From: DAIOEK01 sp964648485
GTDB taxonomy: Bacteria > Chloroflexota > Anaerolineae > Anaerolineales > Anaerolineaceae
NCBI GenBank assembly: GCA_964648485.1
Contig: CAZYOF010000001.1
Span: forward strand, 1 to 64,000
Reading direction: 5' to 3'
Length of the DNA: 64,000 nt
Made by a program: the position numbers and the translations under genes. Below are positions 1 to 8,166 of this stretch, one piece after another. The notes beneath the pieces are model-generated. The model was not told where the DNA came from. It saw nothing but the letters and a program-made list of their open reading frames with translations, and made no database searches. Position 1 is the stretch's first letter, and the number at the start of each line of letters is the position of its first letter.

Positions 1-55
1 CCTGGTAAACATTCGGGCGGCTACGTCTGGTAAGTATACGGCCGATCAATGACAT

Positions 56-703
56 GTGGAAGACCCGGATTGGCATGGGAAAAATAATCCCATACCAAAA
101 GACCCGTTCAAGAATGGGAAAAATGGCAAAGGCATTAGAGGATCTAGCAGACATGGAGGTACGAGTCTATTGCAAATAGATAATGAACAATACTTTGACT
201 GGGATTCCATGTTTGAAGAAGAAAATATTATAGATATCCTTAATAATCCTAATGATTTAGATGTATTAGCTCAGCTAATGCAAGATACAGCATTTGTTTT
301 AAGTTCAACGGGTGCAGGTATGGAAATAATTGGTTTTACTGGTGGTTTATTTTTTGAAGGTGTTGGATCTGTGCTCGGTTATTCTATTATGAATGGTATG
401 TATCAAATATTACTTAACCCTATTGAAACAATCGCAAGTATATCTTCACTGGTTTTATCAATTCGGAGTGATTTTATTCGAGGCAATACTTCAGTGATTA
501 ACGATGGGAACAAGATTACAGTCATGTTAGGTGAAGCTACAGCAACAGGTTTTGTAACATCAATTCTAGGCGCTTCAACATCTATGGGCGTATGGGATGC
601 TGTTATCGATGGATATGGAAGTATGTATTCTCACAAAGAAATTTGTGGGGTGTTTAATGGGCAGAATTCAATGGCTGTGTTATCAATACAATATTCATAT
701 TAA
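56..703 (+). pseudogene. RHS C-terminal tail fragment, core missing
   Basis: The frame opens with an in-frame TGA at 50-52 and a GTG at 56, then reads DPDWHGKNNP...GKNGKG. The same linker joins the RHS core to the variable tail in the copies at 1198 and 4722. No RHS core precedes it, so this looks like a displaced tail and not a complete gene. The rest (about residues 45-215) is AT-rich and contains glycine-rich hydrophobic stretches around residues 80-150, as in a membrane-inserting domain. No known toxin motif was recognised. A small membrane protein gene follows 10 bases later. GTG may not be a real start. The parent gene probably lay to the left of the window. Confidence 0.6.
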
Positions 704-713
704 GGAGTTTGAT

Positions 714-1022
714 ATGAGTAACCTCTATACGCTTTTTTCAATGGTATGCATTATTGTTATGGGATATTCAATTGGTTTTGGTCCAAGAAGGAATATTTAT
801 CTTGCTGGTATAAGTGCTTTTTTATTTGTAGCTTTTACTGTTCTTGACCTGTCAAAAAACGCTGATGAGAACTCCACTATAAATAATATAGTTTTAATTT
901 TATTGGTGGGTATGCTTTTATCATTTTGTGCGGTTTTGAGTGCTTATTTCGTTAGGAAGTATAAAATAATTGGAAAAGATAAATTAGAGAAGTATAGGAA
1001 AAGCAGAAAAAACTCAAAATAA
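714..1022 (+). CDS. Small membrane protein, possible immunity partner
   Basis: The product is 102 residues with about three predicted transmembrane stretches (near residues 5-22, 28-45 and 55-80) and a strongly basic C-terminus. I chose ATG 714 because AAGGAG lies about 7 bases upstream; an in-frame start at 597 lies inside the preceding tail. It directly follows an RHS tail that is itself hydrophobic, the arrangement seen for effector tails and membrane immunity proteins. Family not recognised; the immunity role is an inference from position, size and topology. Confidence 0.5.
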   Translation: MSNLYTLFSMVCIIVMGYSIGFGPRRNIYLAGISAFLFVAFTVLDLSKNADENSTINNIVLILLVGMLLSFCAVLSAYFVRKYKIIGKDKLEKYRKSRKNSK

Positions 1023-1197
1023 TGTTTTTCTTATCATATGCAATCATATTTACAAATCGATTTGGTTAACAGTATTTATATTTTGGGTTAATAACAGAAA
1101 TTATTTTACTGACAAAAAGATATGAGTTATGCTAATTATTGTTTTATGATTAAAAAGATTTTTTAATTATCTGATTAGTTTTAGATAACAAATCGCC
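1023..1197. other. AT-rich gap before RHS copy A
   Basis: This non-coding stretch is very AT-rich. It ends abruptly at about 1196, where the GC-rich RHS core sequence begins in mid-gene. No promoter or terminator was convincing. The abrupt change marks a cassette junction. Confidence 0.4.
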
Positions 1198-2652
1198 GTG
1201 CAGCAGGTCACCACGGAGGAGGGTACATCCACTTACGATTATGACGTGAATGGTCGCGGAGTGAAACGGAGCACCCCGGGAGGAATCGAGCGGGGAAATA
1301 TGACCGCGCGCGTGGAGAACGGGGTGAGCTGGACGCACACCTACAATGCCGAAAATCGGCTGGCAAGCATGACGGATGTTCGCGGAACGCAGTGGAGCAC
1401 CCCGGCTGCCAATTCGCGAACGGAGTTCGCCTATAATGAAACCGTGGGAACCACCACCTGGTTGTTCAGCTACGACGGGGATGGGACCCTGGTGGGGCAG
1501 TTGGTCACAGATAATCTGACCGCCACACACACCGCCTTCTTCATGGGCGGCGGATATGAAGTTATCAGCGACGGGGTCACCGAAACTGTGCGCAAGTACT
1601 ACGCATTAGCGGGTTCCACATTCGGAATGAGCGATAATGGGGTGATGAAGTACCTGATCAGCGACCACTTGCCCTTCCAGGGTGCTTCGCGAGGGTCAAC
1701 CGTAGCAATTACCGACAATACAGGTAATGTACTTGCTGAAACCAGATATGCGGAACGAAGTGGAGCACTCCGCCACTTCCATGTCTTAGATCAGGTGGCG
1801 GAGCAGCCCTTTGGCGAGCCGCGTGTGGATGCGGGAAGCCTGGCGAGCACAGATAAAACATACACGGGGCAGCGGGATGTGCCCGACACGGGCTTAATGG
1901 ATTACAAAGCTAGAATGTACTCATCCGGACTGGGCAGGTTCATTCAACCCGATACGATCGTGCCCGGGGCAGGCATCTCGCAGGCTTGGAATAGATATGC
2001 TTACGGATTAAACAATCCTGTCAGATATATAGATCCAAGTGGACATAAAGCCTGTGTTGATTGGGATAACAATGGACAGTGTGTTGCTGACCCAGATTGG
2101 CATGGTAAGAATAACCCCTTACCAAACGGCCCTTATAAGAAGGGTAAAAACGGAAAGGGAGTAAAGGGAGGTAATAGATTTGGCGGTCAGGTAACCATTT
2201 CAAGGGCTGGGTTTCCCGAGTTACCAGATTATGTCTGGTATAAAGGTGACTCGGAACAAAACGGGTACACCATTTATCAAAAGACCAAATACCTGATAAA
2301 TAGTCAAGATTACTTTTATTTTTATAACCCCCAAAAAGTGTCTTGGAATGATATTTATATTGATTTATTTGGAATTGTTGGGGACCTAGTACCGATAATT
2401 CAACCAGCAGCTGAAGGTACTGAATTCATTAAAATTCTGAAAGATACGGATAAATTAGTTGGCTTAACTGAATTTGCCTCAGATATTGTGGCATTTATCC
2501 CGAATAGCCCAATAAAACCTGACCTACCCACAACTATTTTTGACTTCCTCTCATTAATTCCAACTCTGGGCGCATATCCGAGTTTAGCTGATATCATCTA
2601 TCAAATACATCGTAGTCAAGAAGTAATACCAATTAATCACCAAAGGGAGTAA
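1198..2652 (+). CDS. RHS-repeat core protein, N-terminally truncated, with variable tail (copy A)
   Basis: This is a 484-residue remnant of an RHS/YD-repeat protein. The N-terminal shell and any secretion signal are absent, and GTG 1198 falls inside sequence that continues further upstream in the copies at 4722 and 7678. The RHS core runs to about residue 280 and ends with the typical motifs YSSGLGRFIQPD, NRYAYGLNNPVRYIDPSGH. A DPDWHGKNNP linker follows, and then an AT-rich hydrophobic tail (about residues 335-484) unlike the tails of the other copies. The core has three in-frame insertions (1378-1437, 1672-1693, 1750-1806) that disrupt the usual SDHLGS and MPFGEPR motifs. A small membrane protein follows after 4 bases. 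It is probably a silent cassette; expression is doubtful because no start signal was seen. Confidence 0.7.
   Translation: MQQVTTEEGTSTYDYDVNGRGVKRSTPGGIERGNMTARVENGVSWTHTYNAENRLASMTDVRGTQWSTPAANSRTEFAYNETVGTTTWLFSYDGDGTLVGQLVTDNLTATHTAFFMGGGYEVISDGVTETVRKYYALAGSTFGMSDNGVMKYLISDHLPFQGASRGSTVAITDNTGNVLAETRYAERSGALRHFHVLDQVAEQPFGEPRVDAGSLASTDKTYTGQRDVPDTGLMDYKARMYSSGLGRFIQPDTIVPGAGISQAWNRYAYGLNNPVRYIDPSGHKACVDWDNNGQCVADPDWHGKNNPLPNGPYKKGKNGKGVKGGNRFGGQVTISRAGFPELPDYVWYKGDSEQNGYTIYQKTKYLINSQDYFYFYNPQKVSWNDIYIDLFGIVGDLVPIIQPAAEGTEFIKILKDTDKLVGLTEFASDIVAFIPNSPIKPDLPTTIFDFLSLIPTLGAYPSLADIIYQIHRSQEVIPINHQRE
1378..1437 (+). repeat. In-frame palindromic insertion in RHS copy A (site 1)
   Basis: Compared with the copy at 4722, which reads SMTNGVTTWLF here, copy A carries about 20 extra codons. 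The insert contains GCGGAACGCAGTGGAGCACC and TTCGCGAACGGAGTTCGCC, inverted and direct motifs related to the other short elements in this array. Reading frame is preserved. Boundaries are approximate. Confidence 0.55.
1672..1693 (+). repeat. 22-bp in-frame element at the SDHL site of copy A
   Basis: The sequence CCCTTCCAGGGTGCTTCGCG interrupts the codons for the normally conserved SDHLGS motif. The same element sits at the same place in the copies at 3083 and 5287. It appears in related inverted form at 4980 and 7927. Confidence 0.65.
1750..1806 (+). repeat. In-frame palindromic insertion in RHS copy A (site 3)
   Basis: The expected RYMPFGEPR is replaced by RYA plus about 18 extra codons before QPFGEPR. 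The insert has GCGGAACGAAGTGGAGCAC near its left end and GTGGCGGAGCAG at its right end, flanking an inverted CCGCCAC/GTGGCGG pair. Length is a multiple of three. Confidence 0.55.
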
Positions 2653-2656
2653 ATAA

Positions 2657-2953
2657 ATGACTTCAGAATCAAGAGAATTATTAATTTTTATTTTTCTGAT
2701 ATTAGGTATGATCGGGTTTTCAGAAATAAAAAGGGGTTACTCAACAATTACCGGAAAAGGCTATGCGCCTTCATTCATAGAGAGAATTAGTGATAATATT
2801 TTTCGCAATTTTATCCAAATTCGAAAAGAAATAGAATCATCTAATGATGGGATAACCAAAACTCAAAAATTAAGAGGCTATAACAGTTTTATTGGAGGGA
2901 TAATATTTGTAATTGTTAGTCTTATTATGCTAGTTTATTATATTTTTGCCTAG
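2657..2953 (+). CDS. Small membrane protein, possible immunity partner of copy A
   Basis: The product has 98 residues with a hydrophobic N-terminus (about residues 8-25), a polar middle, and a hydrophobic C-terminal segment (about 75-97). It lies 4 bases after the RHS copy A stop with GGGAG upstream, so it is probably co-transcribed with that tail. Family not recognised. Position and size fit a membrane-located immunity protein, but nothing in the sequence proves it. Confidence 0.5.
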   Translation: MTSESRELLIFIFLILGMIGFSEIKRGYSTITGKGYAPSFIERISDNIFRNFIQIRKEIESSNDGITKTQKLRGYNSFIGGIIFVIVSLIMLVYYIFA

Positions 2954-3036
2954 ATTTATAATGTCATGCCTTTCTTGGTTGTTTTATAGGCCCTATATTG
3001 TAAGAAGAACCATATCAATATGATTATTAGTACAAT

Positions 3037-4125
3037 ATGAGCGATGATGGGGTGATGAAGTACCTGATCAGCGACCACCTGGCCCTTCCAGGGTGCTTCG
3101 CGAGCAGCATAGTAGCTATTACCGACAACGCAGGTAATGTACTTGCTGAAACCAGGTACATGCCCTATGGCGAGCCGCGCGCGGATGTAGGCAGCCTGGC
3201 GGGCACAGATAAAACATACACCGGGCAAAGGGATGTGCCCGACACGGGCTTGATGGATTACAGGGCTAGAATGTACTCACCCTGGCTGGGCAGGTTCATT
3301 CAACCCGATACGATCGTGCCCGGGGCAGGCATCTCGCAGGCTTGGAATAGATATGCATATGTTGGAAATGAGCCAATCGGATTTTCTGATCCAACTGGCC
3401 ATATTAGGTTACGGGAAGGACCAGAATCTTGCACTACAACCGAGTGTATTGAAAAAAGAACAAATTCAAATAATCAAGGTAATGACACTGGTTCTAATAT
3501 CACAAATGATGATAAAAACCTTGATCTTAACAGCACGTCTGAACACCCAGCTTGGACAGCGAAACAACCAAGTATGTCAGGATATTCCGATTACGCACAA
3601 GAAATCTGTAAATTAATTAACCCACCTGGACCACAAATACCAGTTTTTTCATGTGGATATGTAGAATTACCAGAAATTGAATTATTACCATATGCAACCA
3701 CGAATGGAGACACATATACTGATTTTTACTGGAGGGGAAAACCAAATACTACTCCACAGAATGTAGGACCACTTTGGTATATGATGGCTGCTGAACTACT
3801 TATCAATGGTATTGATTATCTATACCACAATACAACTTGGTTAACTAATGAAAAAGTATCTGGACTATTAGTTGTAGCAAATAATCAAAGGAATCATTCA
3901 TCATGGATACTAGGAGTGGTAGTTTACAATAACTCCTCACAATCAATTTCTGTAAATGATATGACAATAGGTAAGAAAAGATACACAAACAAATTTGATA
4001 TTCCAGTTGGAGAGGTAGGAATCCCATATCAACCATTCACTCGTGTATACAATGGGACACCAATAGTAATTGATATCCAATCTGATGGTTTCTATGGTCG
4101 AATCAACTACCAATGGAGTGAATAA
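3037..4125 (+). CDS. RHS core fragment with distinct C-terminal tail (copy B)
   Basis: This 362-residue frame starts at ATG 3037, inside what is MSDNGVMKYLISDHL in the other copies, so everything before that point in the core is missing. The core end (about residues 1-125) is nearly identical to copies A and C, including the tract encoding GRFIQPDTIVPGAG. It then switches after DPTGH to a unique AT-rich tail of about 235 residues without the DPDWHGKNNP linker. The tail is rich in Asn/Thr/Ser, has no obvious transmembrane segment, and gave no recognised fold. The stop overlaps the start of a lipoprotein gene by one base (TAATG). Confidence 0.65.
   Translation: MSDDGVMKYLISDHLALPGCFASSIVAITDNAGNVLAETRYMPYGEPRADVGSLAGTDKTYTGQRDVPDTGLMDYRARMYSPWLGRFIQPDTIVPGAGISQAWNRYAYVGNEPIGFSDPTGHIRLREGPESCTTTECIEKRTNSNNQGNDTGSNITNDDKNLDLNSTSEHPAWTAKQPSMSGYSDYAQEICKLINPPGPQIPVFSCGYVELPEIELLPYATTNGDTYTDFYWRGKPNTTPQNVGPLWYMMAAELLINGIDYLYHNTTWLTNEKVSGLLVVANNQRNHSSWILGVVVYNNSSQSISVNDMTIGKKRYTNKFDIPVGEVGIPYQPFTRVYNGTPIVIDIQSDGFYGRINYQWSE
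3083..3104 (+). repeat. 22-bp in-frame element in RHS copy B
   Basis: CCCTTCCAGGGTGCTTCGCG interrupts the SDHL(G)S codons exactly as in copies A and C. It therefore predates the copying of the core or was spread by gene conversion. Confidence 0.65.
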
Positions 4126-4595
4126 TGAGAATTAAGTATATTGCTTTAGTATTAACATGTATTATATGTATGAGCCTTTTATACTCATGCAAAAATGAAG
4201 GTGTTGATCTTCCTGAGTTAGGGATTGAAGATGAGAATTTGAACAATCAAATTCAGTTAATAAAAGTTGATAGATATAATTCATACAAGTATGGTGATAC
4301 GCTAACTTTTTTTCTAAAGAATTCTTCTGATGAATGCATAAATCTTGGCGTTTATTATAATTTAACAATTTTTGCACTTGATGGAGATAAATGGGTTGAA
4401 GTTAAAGATAATATGGAAACAATAACTACTTCAGATGTCATTGTGGATTCAAAATCAGAAATTCGAGCTATATATACTGAACCAAATATCCCATTTTCAT
4501 CAAATAATTACAAGATACTCACATTTGTATCAGGTACTTTGCTTGATAGCGGAATTAAGGTTGGCGCATATGAGTTTTTTACATTAAAAAATTAA
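4125..4595 (+). CDS. Lipoprotein, possible partner of RHS copy B
   Basis: The product is 156 residues. A hydrophobic signal ends in a lipobox (LLYSC, Cys at about residue 22), so it is probably a membrane-anchored lipoprotein facing outward. The mature part is about 135 residues with alternating hydrophobic residues suggesting a beta-sandwich. Its start overlaps the stop of RHS copy B, implying translational coupling. It resembles the lipoprotein at 7064 in layout: a lipobox followed by an N(Q)xIxLI motif and a similar C-terminal VFVSG/TFVSG segment, so the two are probably paralogues. Function unknown; an extracytoplasmic immunity role is possible. Confidence 0.6.
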   Translation: MRIKYIALVLTCIICMSLLYSCKNEGVDLPELGIEDENLNNQIQLIKVDRYNSYKYGDTLTFFLKNSSDECINLGVYYNLTIFALDGDKWVEVKDNMETITTSDVIVDSKSEIRAIYTEPNIPFSSNNYKILTFVSGTLLDSGIKVGAYEFFTLKN

Positions 4596-4721
4596 TTATT
4601 TTTGAATTACTGAATGGATCTAATACCCATAAGACAGAAAATCGACTCTAATATCGCCTAACAAACTACCTGAATATCAGGAATAAATCCTGAAGGATAT
4701 GAAGGTTTTAAAATAGGTTAT
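4596..4721. other. Gap before RHS copy C
   Basis: This AT-rich non-coding junction ends at the shared ATCGG sequence where the RHS 5' module of copies C and D begins. No regulatory signal was recognised. Confidence 0.35.
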
Positions 4722-6254
4722 TTGATCGGCATGCTGCCGGAACGCGGTGTGGAAGACCCCGAGGCGGTGCAGGAAGCGGGCTGGGCGGAGCGGGTGTACA
4801 GCTACCAGCGCAGCCAGCCATTTGCCGTGCAGCAGGTCACCACGGAGGAGGGTACATCCACCTACGATTATGACGCCAATGGTCGCGGAGTGAAACGGAG
4901 CACCCCGGGAGGAATCGAGCGGGGAACCATGACCGCGCGGATGGAGAATGGGGTGAGCTGGACGCATACCTACAATCCCGATCGCGTAGCACCCCTGGAA
5001 CGAAGTGTAAGGGGGAACAGATTGTCCAGTATGACGAATGGCGTCACCACCTGGCTGTTCAGCTATGACGGGGATGGCACCCTGGTGGGGCAATTGGTGA
5101 CGGATGGAGTGACCGCCACACATACCGCCTTCTTCATGGGCGGGGGATACGAAGTCATCAGCGACGGGGTCACCGAAACGGGGCGAAAGTACTACGCATT
5201 AGCGGGTTCCACCTTCGGAATGAGCGATAATGGGGTGATGAAGTACCTGATCAGCGACCACCTGGCTCTTCCAGAGTGCTACGCGACCCTTCCAGGGTGC
5301 TTCGCGAGCAGCACGGTAGCCATTACCGATAATACAGGTAATGTACTAGCGGAAACCAGATATATGCCCTTTGGTGAGCCGCGCGCGGATGCGGGCAGCA
5401 TCACCCAGACAGATAAAACCTTCACCGGGCAAAGAGATGTGCCCGACACGGGCTTGATGGATTACAGGGCAAGGCTATATTCGCCCTGGCTGGGCAGGTT
5501 CATTCAACCCGATACGATCGTGCCCGGGGCAGGCAACTCGCAGGCTTGGAATAGATACAGCTACGGATTAAACAATCCTGTCAGATATATAGATCCAAGT
5601 GGACATAAGGCCTGTGTTGATTGGGATAAGAATGGACAGTGTGTTGCTGACCCAGATTGGCATGGTAAGAATAACCCCTTACCAGAAGACCCATATAAGA
5701 AGGGTAAAAACGGAAAGGGAGTAAAGGGAGGTAATAGATTTGGCGGTCAGGTCACAATAACCAGGGCGAATTTTCCAGAAATACCTGATTATTCCTGGCC
5801 AACATACTATTCAGATCCAAATGGAATTAGCCAATACAATGCAACGCAAGATTTTCTAAGTAGCCATCCTCTACCTACTGATCCTTTTGGCGAATTTATT
5901 TCAACGACAGACGGTATAATCGATTTAGTCGATTTTTATAAAGATATACCACCTCTTAAATACATTGGTTTTGGGTTAGATTTTGTGGGGCAGATCAATC
6001 AAGACACTAGGAATGGTTTGCCATTAGGGCAAACTATCATACGAGGTATCGTTGTCGGTGCAGAACAACTTGGGATTGGTCTATTTTCTACATATGTGGC
6101 TCTTGAGCTAGGTACAACTTCTTTCGAAACTGTAATTGGGCCAGTTATTGCAGTTGGGGTGTTTTTTGAGATGAATGGGGTATTGTCATACCTTGCAAAT
6201 GAAGTCAATAGACAATTCTTATTCCCTGTAATTGAGGAACGAATAGATTTCTAG
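4722..6254 (+). CDS. RHS-repeat core protein with hydrophobic tail (copy C)
   Basis: At 510 residues this is the longest RHS fragment of the array. It opens with LPERGVEDPEAVQEAGWAER, shared with the fragment at 7678, and lacks the N-terminal bulk and secretion signal of a full RHS protein. The core covers about residues 40-295 and ends in the GRFIQPD...NRYSYGLNNPVRYIDPSGH signature. The DPDWHGKNNP linker lies near 310-320. The tail (about 345-510) is AT-rich with glycine-rich hydrophobic helices, suggesting membrane action. Two groups of in-frame palindromic elements interrupt the core (4980-5015 and a doubled one at 5266-5308). A small membrane protein follows. The TTG start is poor, so this is probably a recombination cassette. 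Confidence 0.7.
   Translation: MIGMLPERGVEDPEAVQEAGWAERVYSYQRSQPFAVQQVTTEEGTSTYDYDANGRGVKRSTPGGIERGTMTARMENGVSWTHTYNPDRVAPLERSVRGNRLSSMTNGVTTWLFSYDGDGTLVGQLVTDGVTATHTAFFMGGGYEVISDGVTETGRKYYALAGSTFGMSDNGVMKYLISDHLALPECYATLPGCFASSTVAITDNTGNVLAETRYMPFGEPRADAGSITQTDKTFTGQRDVPDTGLMDYRARLYSPWLGRFIQPDTIVPGAGNSQAWNRYSYGLNNPVRYIDPSGHKACVDWDKNGQCVADPDWHGKNNPLPEDPYKKGKNGKGVKGGNRFGGQVTITRANFPEIPDYSWPTYYSDPNGISQYNATQDFLSSHPLPTDPFGEFISTTDGIIDLVDFYKDIPPLKYIGFGLDFVGQINQDTRNGLPLGQTIIRGIVVGAEQLGIGLFSTYVALELGTTSFETVIGPVIAVGVFFEMNGVLSYLANEVNRQFLFPVIEERIDF
4980..5015 (-). repeat. In-frame palindromic element in RHS copy C, inverted orientation
   Basis: GATCGCGTAGCACCCCTGGA followed by ACGAAGTGTAAGGGGG is inserted between YNP and NRLSSM. 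Its reverse complement contains TTCCAGGGGTGCTACGCGA, matching the element at 5266-5308, so the family occurs in both orientations. Confidence 0.6.
5266..5308 (+). repeat. Doubled in-frame element in RHS copy C
   Basis: Two diverged head-to-tail copies, CTCTTCCAGAGTGCTACGCG and CCCTTCCAGGGTGCTTCGCG, lie at the SDHL site, where copies A and B have one. The tandem doubling suggests ongoing duplication. Confidence 0.6.
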
Positions 6255-6271
6255 AAAGGTTGAATCTCAGA

Positions 6272-6580
6272 ATGTATAAATTTATAAAGTTCATAAAAGA
6301 ACAAGATCTAGGTCTTTGGATAAGTTTCAACATTTTCATCCCATTATTAGGTTTAGTATTGATATTAGCACTTCCTCTACCTAAGATAATCGGACAAATT
6401 GCTATATTTACTACATTATATTTATTTGGATTTATAGGCCTACCTATGATACTTAAAAAAGAAATTAAGTTTAGTCGATATCTGATTAAAGGTAGTCTTA
6501 TACCGATATTAGGATATTTTATCTTAATTACTATTTGGGGATTAACAACGTTTGCCTTATTATTACAAATTCTACATTAA
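6272..6580 (+). CDS. Small membrane protein, possible immunity partner of copy C
   Basis: The product is 102 residues with three or four hydrophobic segments (about 15-37, 42-62 and 75-98). ATG 6272 is preferred to the in-frame TTG 6260 because GAAAGG lies about 11 bases upstream of the ATG but abuts the TTG. It follows the RHS copy C stop by 17 bases. It resembles the genes at 714 and 2657 in size, topology and position, though no sequence similarity is evident by eye. Confidence 0.5.
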   Translation: MYKFIKFIKEQDLGLWISFNIFIPLLGLVLILALPLPKIIGQIAIFTTLYLFGFIGLPMILKKEIKFSRYLIKGSLIPILGYFILITIWGLTTFALLLQILH

Positions 6581-6703
6581 TAATTATTTATACCAAAGTA
6601 ATATCGAGTAATCTACATTGTATGTTTCAGACTATAAAAAGAATAAACGATTTTTCATTTCTGCTTATACATAACATAAAATGTATTAGGTCAAGGTTCT
6701 GAC

Positions 6704-7045
6704 GTGACTAGTTCCGTTTGTTATTCCAAATTTTCCTCAGGTTCTCAAGCTGCAATACCACAAGATTTTCGAATGAATGCTATAAGAATTCAAAATAATA
6801 CTTCAGAAGCAATGAAGGTGGAAATAGTTTTTTATCATCCTGGAACTAAGAAAATTGCAGACTCATTCACTGTAGATTTAGCACCAAACTCCACTTTTCA
6901 TTCAAATTTGTCTGGATACGAAATCAAAAAACCAATATATGGTGCATCAATATATAAATCTAACATTGATATAAAACTAATCCAATATGGTGTTATGGGT
7001 CCGTACATTGGATACCTTAAACATGAAATCTATCCATGGAAGTAA
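6704..7045 (+). CDS. Hypothetical protein or displaced RHS tail
   Basis: This 113-residue frame begins at GTG 6704 without a clear ribosome-binding site. There is no signal peptide or transmembrane segment. A mid-region of alternating hydrophobic residues (NNTSEAMKVEIVFY) suggests a small beta-sandwich. It sits 18 bases before a lipoprotein gene, the same order as RHS copy B plus its lipoprotein. It may therefore be the detached C-terminal piece of another RHS tail. Low confidence in start and function. Confidence 0.35.
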   Translation: MTSSVCYSKFSSGSQAAIPQDFRMNAIRIQNNTSEAMKVEIVFYHPGTKKIADSFTVDLAPNSTFHSNLSGYEIKKPIYGASIYKSNIDIKLIQYGVMGPYIGYLKHEIYPWK

Positions 7046-7063
7046 ATTTATAAAGGTCAAAAT

Positions 7064-7645
7064 ATGAAAAATTTCTGGAAAATTGTGATTATATTTTTGT
7101 ATATCCCTATCCTGGTAATTGCCTGCAAAAACACATTAAAGGAGTTACCCACAACAAGTATTACTAAAGACAATATAAATCAGGAGATTCGATTAATAGC
7201 CCCTACTTTGGGAAATATTTATACATTATCTGATAGCTTCTGGATCATAATAGAATGCCAATCAAAAGATGTCATTCGAATCGATAAAAAGAAAGACGTC
7301 AGTATTTATCAATTAGACAAGGATGGGGAATGGGTATTAATTGGAACCGATTTATATTCAAACACGGAAAATGATTTCGAAATTTCAATTACTCTCATAC
7401 CAGATTCGAATAATGGCGAGTTTAATGAGAATAATAATTTGATTCTTAATGGTGTTTTTTATTGTTCTCCGGAAACTTCAGACGATAATTATTACCCTTT
7501 GACAATCCCATCGGTAGAAGATTTGGTTATTAATGATGATGCTGAGATATTAGTTTTTGTTTCGGGTGATAGGCTGAGTAAAGATGGTGAAATTATAGAC
7601 AGGGTTGCTGGTTATATCAAGCTTAAGTTAGATAAGGCAAAATAA
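7064..7645 (+). CDS. Lipoprotein, paralogue of the one at 4125
   Basis: The product is 193 residues. The signal peptide has a lipobox (LVIAC, Cys about residue 21). The mature protein starts with a segment like that at 4125 (NQEIRLI versus NQIQLI) and ends with a comparable LVFVSG stretch, so the two lipoproteins are probably related. It is about 40 residues longer, with an inserted acidic region. It lies downstream of a possible RHS tail fragment and just upstream of RHS fragment D. A protective partner role is inferred only from this repeated context. Confidence 0.55.
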   Translation: MKNFWKIVIIFLYIPILVIACKNTLKELPTTSITKDNINQEIRLIAPTLGNIYTLSDSFWIIIECQSKDVIRIDKKKDVSIYQLDKDGEWVLIGTDLYSNTENDFEISITLIPDSNNGEFNENNNLILNGVFYCSPETSDDNYYPLTIPSVEDLVINDDAEILVFVSGDRLSKDGEIIDRVAGYIKLKLDKAK

Positions 7646-7677
7646 TATATGAATCACGTTGCTACAGTACCATCGGA

Positions 7678-8085
7678 TTGCTGCCGGAACGTGGCGTGGA
7701 AGACCCCGAAGCGGTGCAGGAAGCGGGCTGGGCGGAGCGGGTATACAGCTACCAGCGCAGCCTGCCATTTGCCGTGCAGCAGGTCACCACGGAGGAGGGT
7801 ACATCCACCTACGATTATGACGCCAACGGTCGCGGAGTGAAACGGAGCACCCCGGGAGGAATCGAGCGGGGAAATATGACCGCGCGGATGGAGAATGGGG
7901 TGAGCTGGACGAATACCTACAATGCGGATCGCGCAGCACCCCTGGAACGAAGTGTAAGGGGGAACTACCTAAAGTTTGGTTTCGTGAGAACCAATCCACC
8001 CTATATTCAAACTACATTTATATTATTAAGAGGAAATTTGGATGTTCATCATAAAAATGGTGCATCATTGAATAGTTTGTGTTAA
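7678..8085 (+). pseudogene. RHS 5' module fragment (copy D)
   Basis: The first 95 residues repeat the beginning of copy C (LPERGVEDPEAVQEAGWAER ... GGIERG.MTARMENGVSWT). The match stops right after a palindromic element at 7927-7962, and the frame then runs into unrelated AT-rich sequence. The core end and tail are missing, so this is a broken copy. The shared left breakpoint with copy C (ATCGG) and the right breakpoint at a repeat element suggest recombination at these elements. Confidence 0.65.
7927..7962 (-). repeat. Palindromic element at the right edge of RHS copy D
   Basis: GATCGCGCAGCACCCCTGGA plus ACGAAGTGTAAGGGGG is nearly identical to 4980-5015. Here the RHS homology ends immediately after the element, so it coincides with a rearrangement breakpoint. 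Confidence 0.6.
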
Positions 8086-8166
8086 AGTAATGTGTGTTCA
8101 GTAAAATGCCACCCCCTCTTGTGGCAGAAATGCAAAAAATCGGCGGGGAAAGACGGAAGTGAATCA

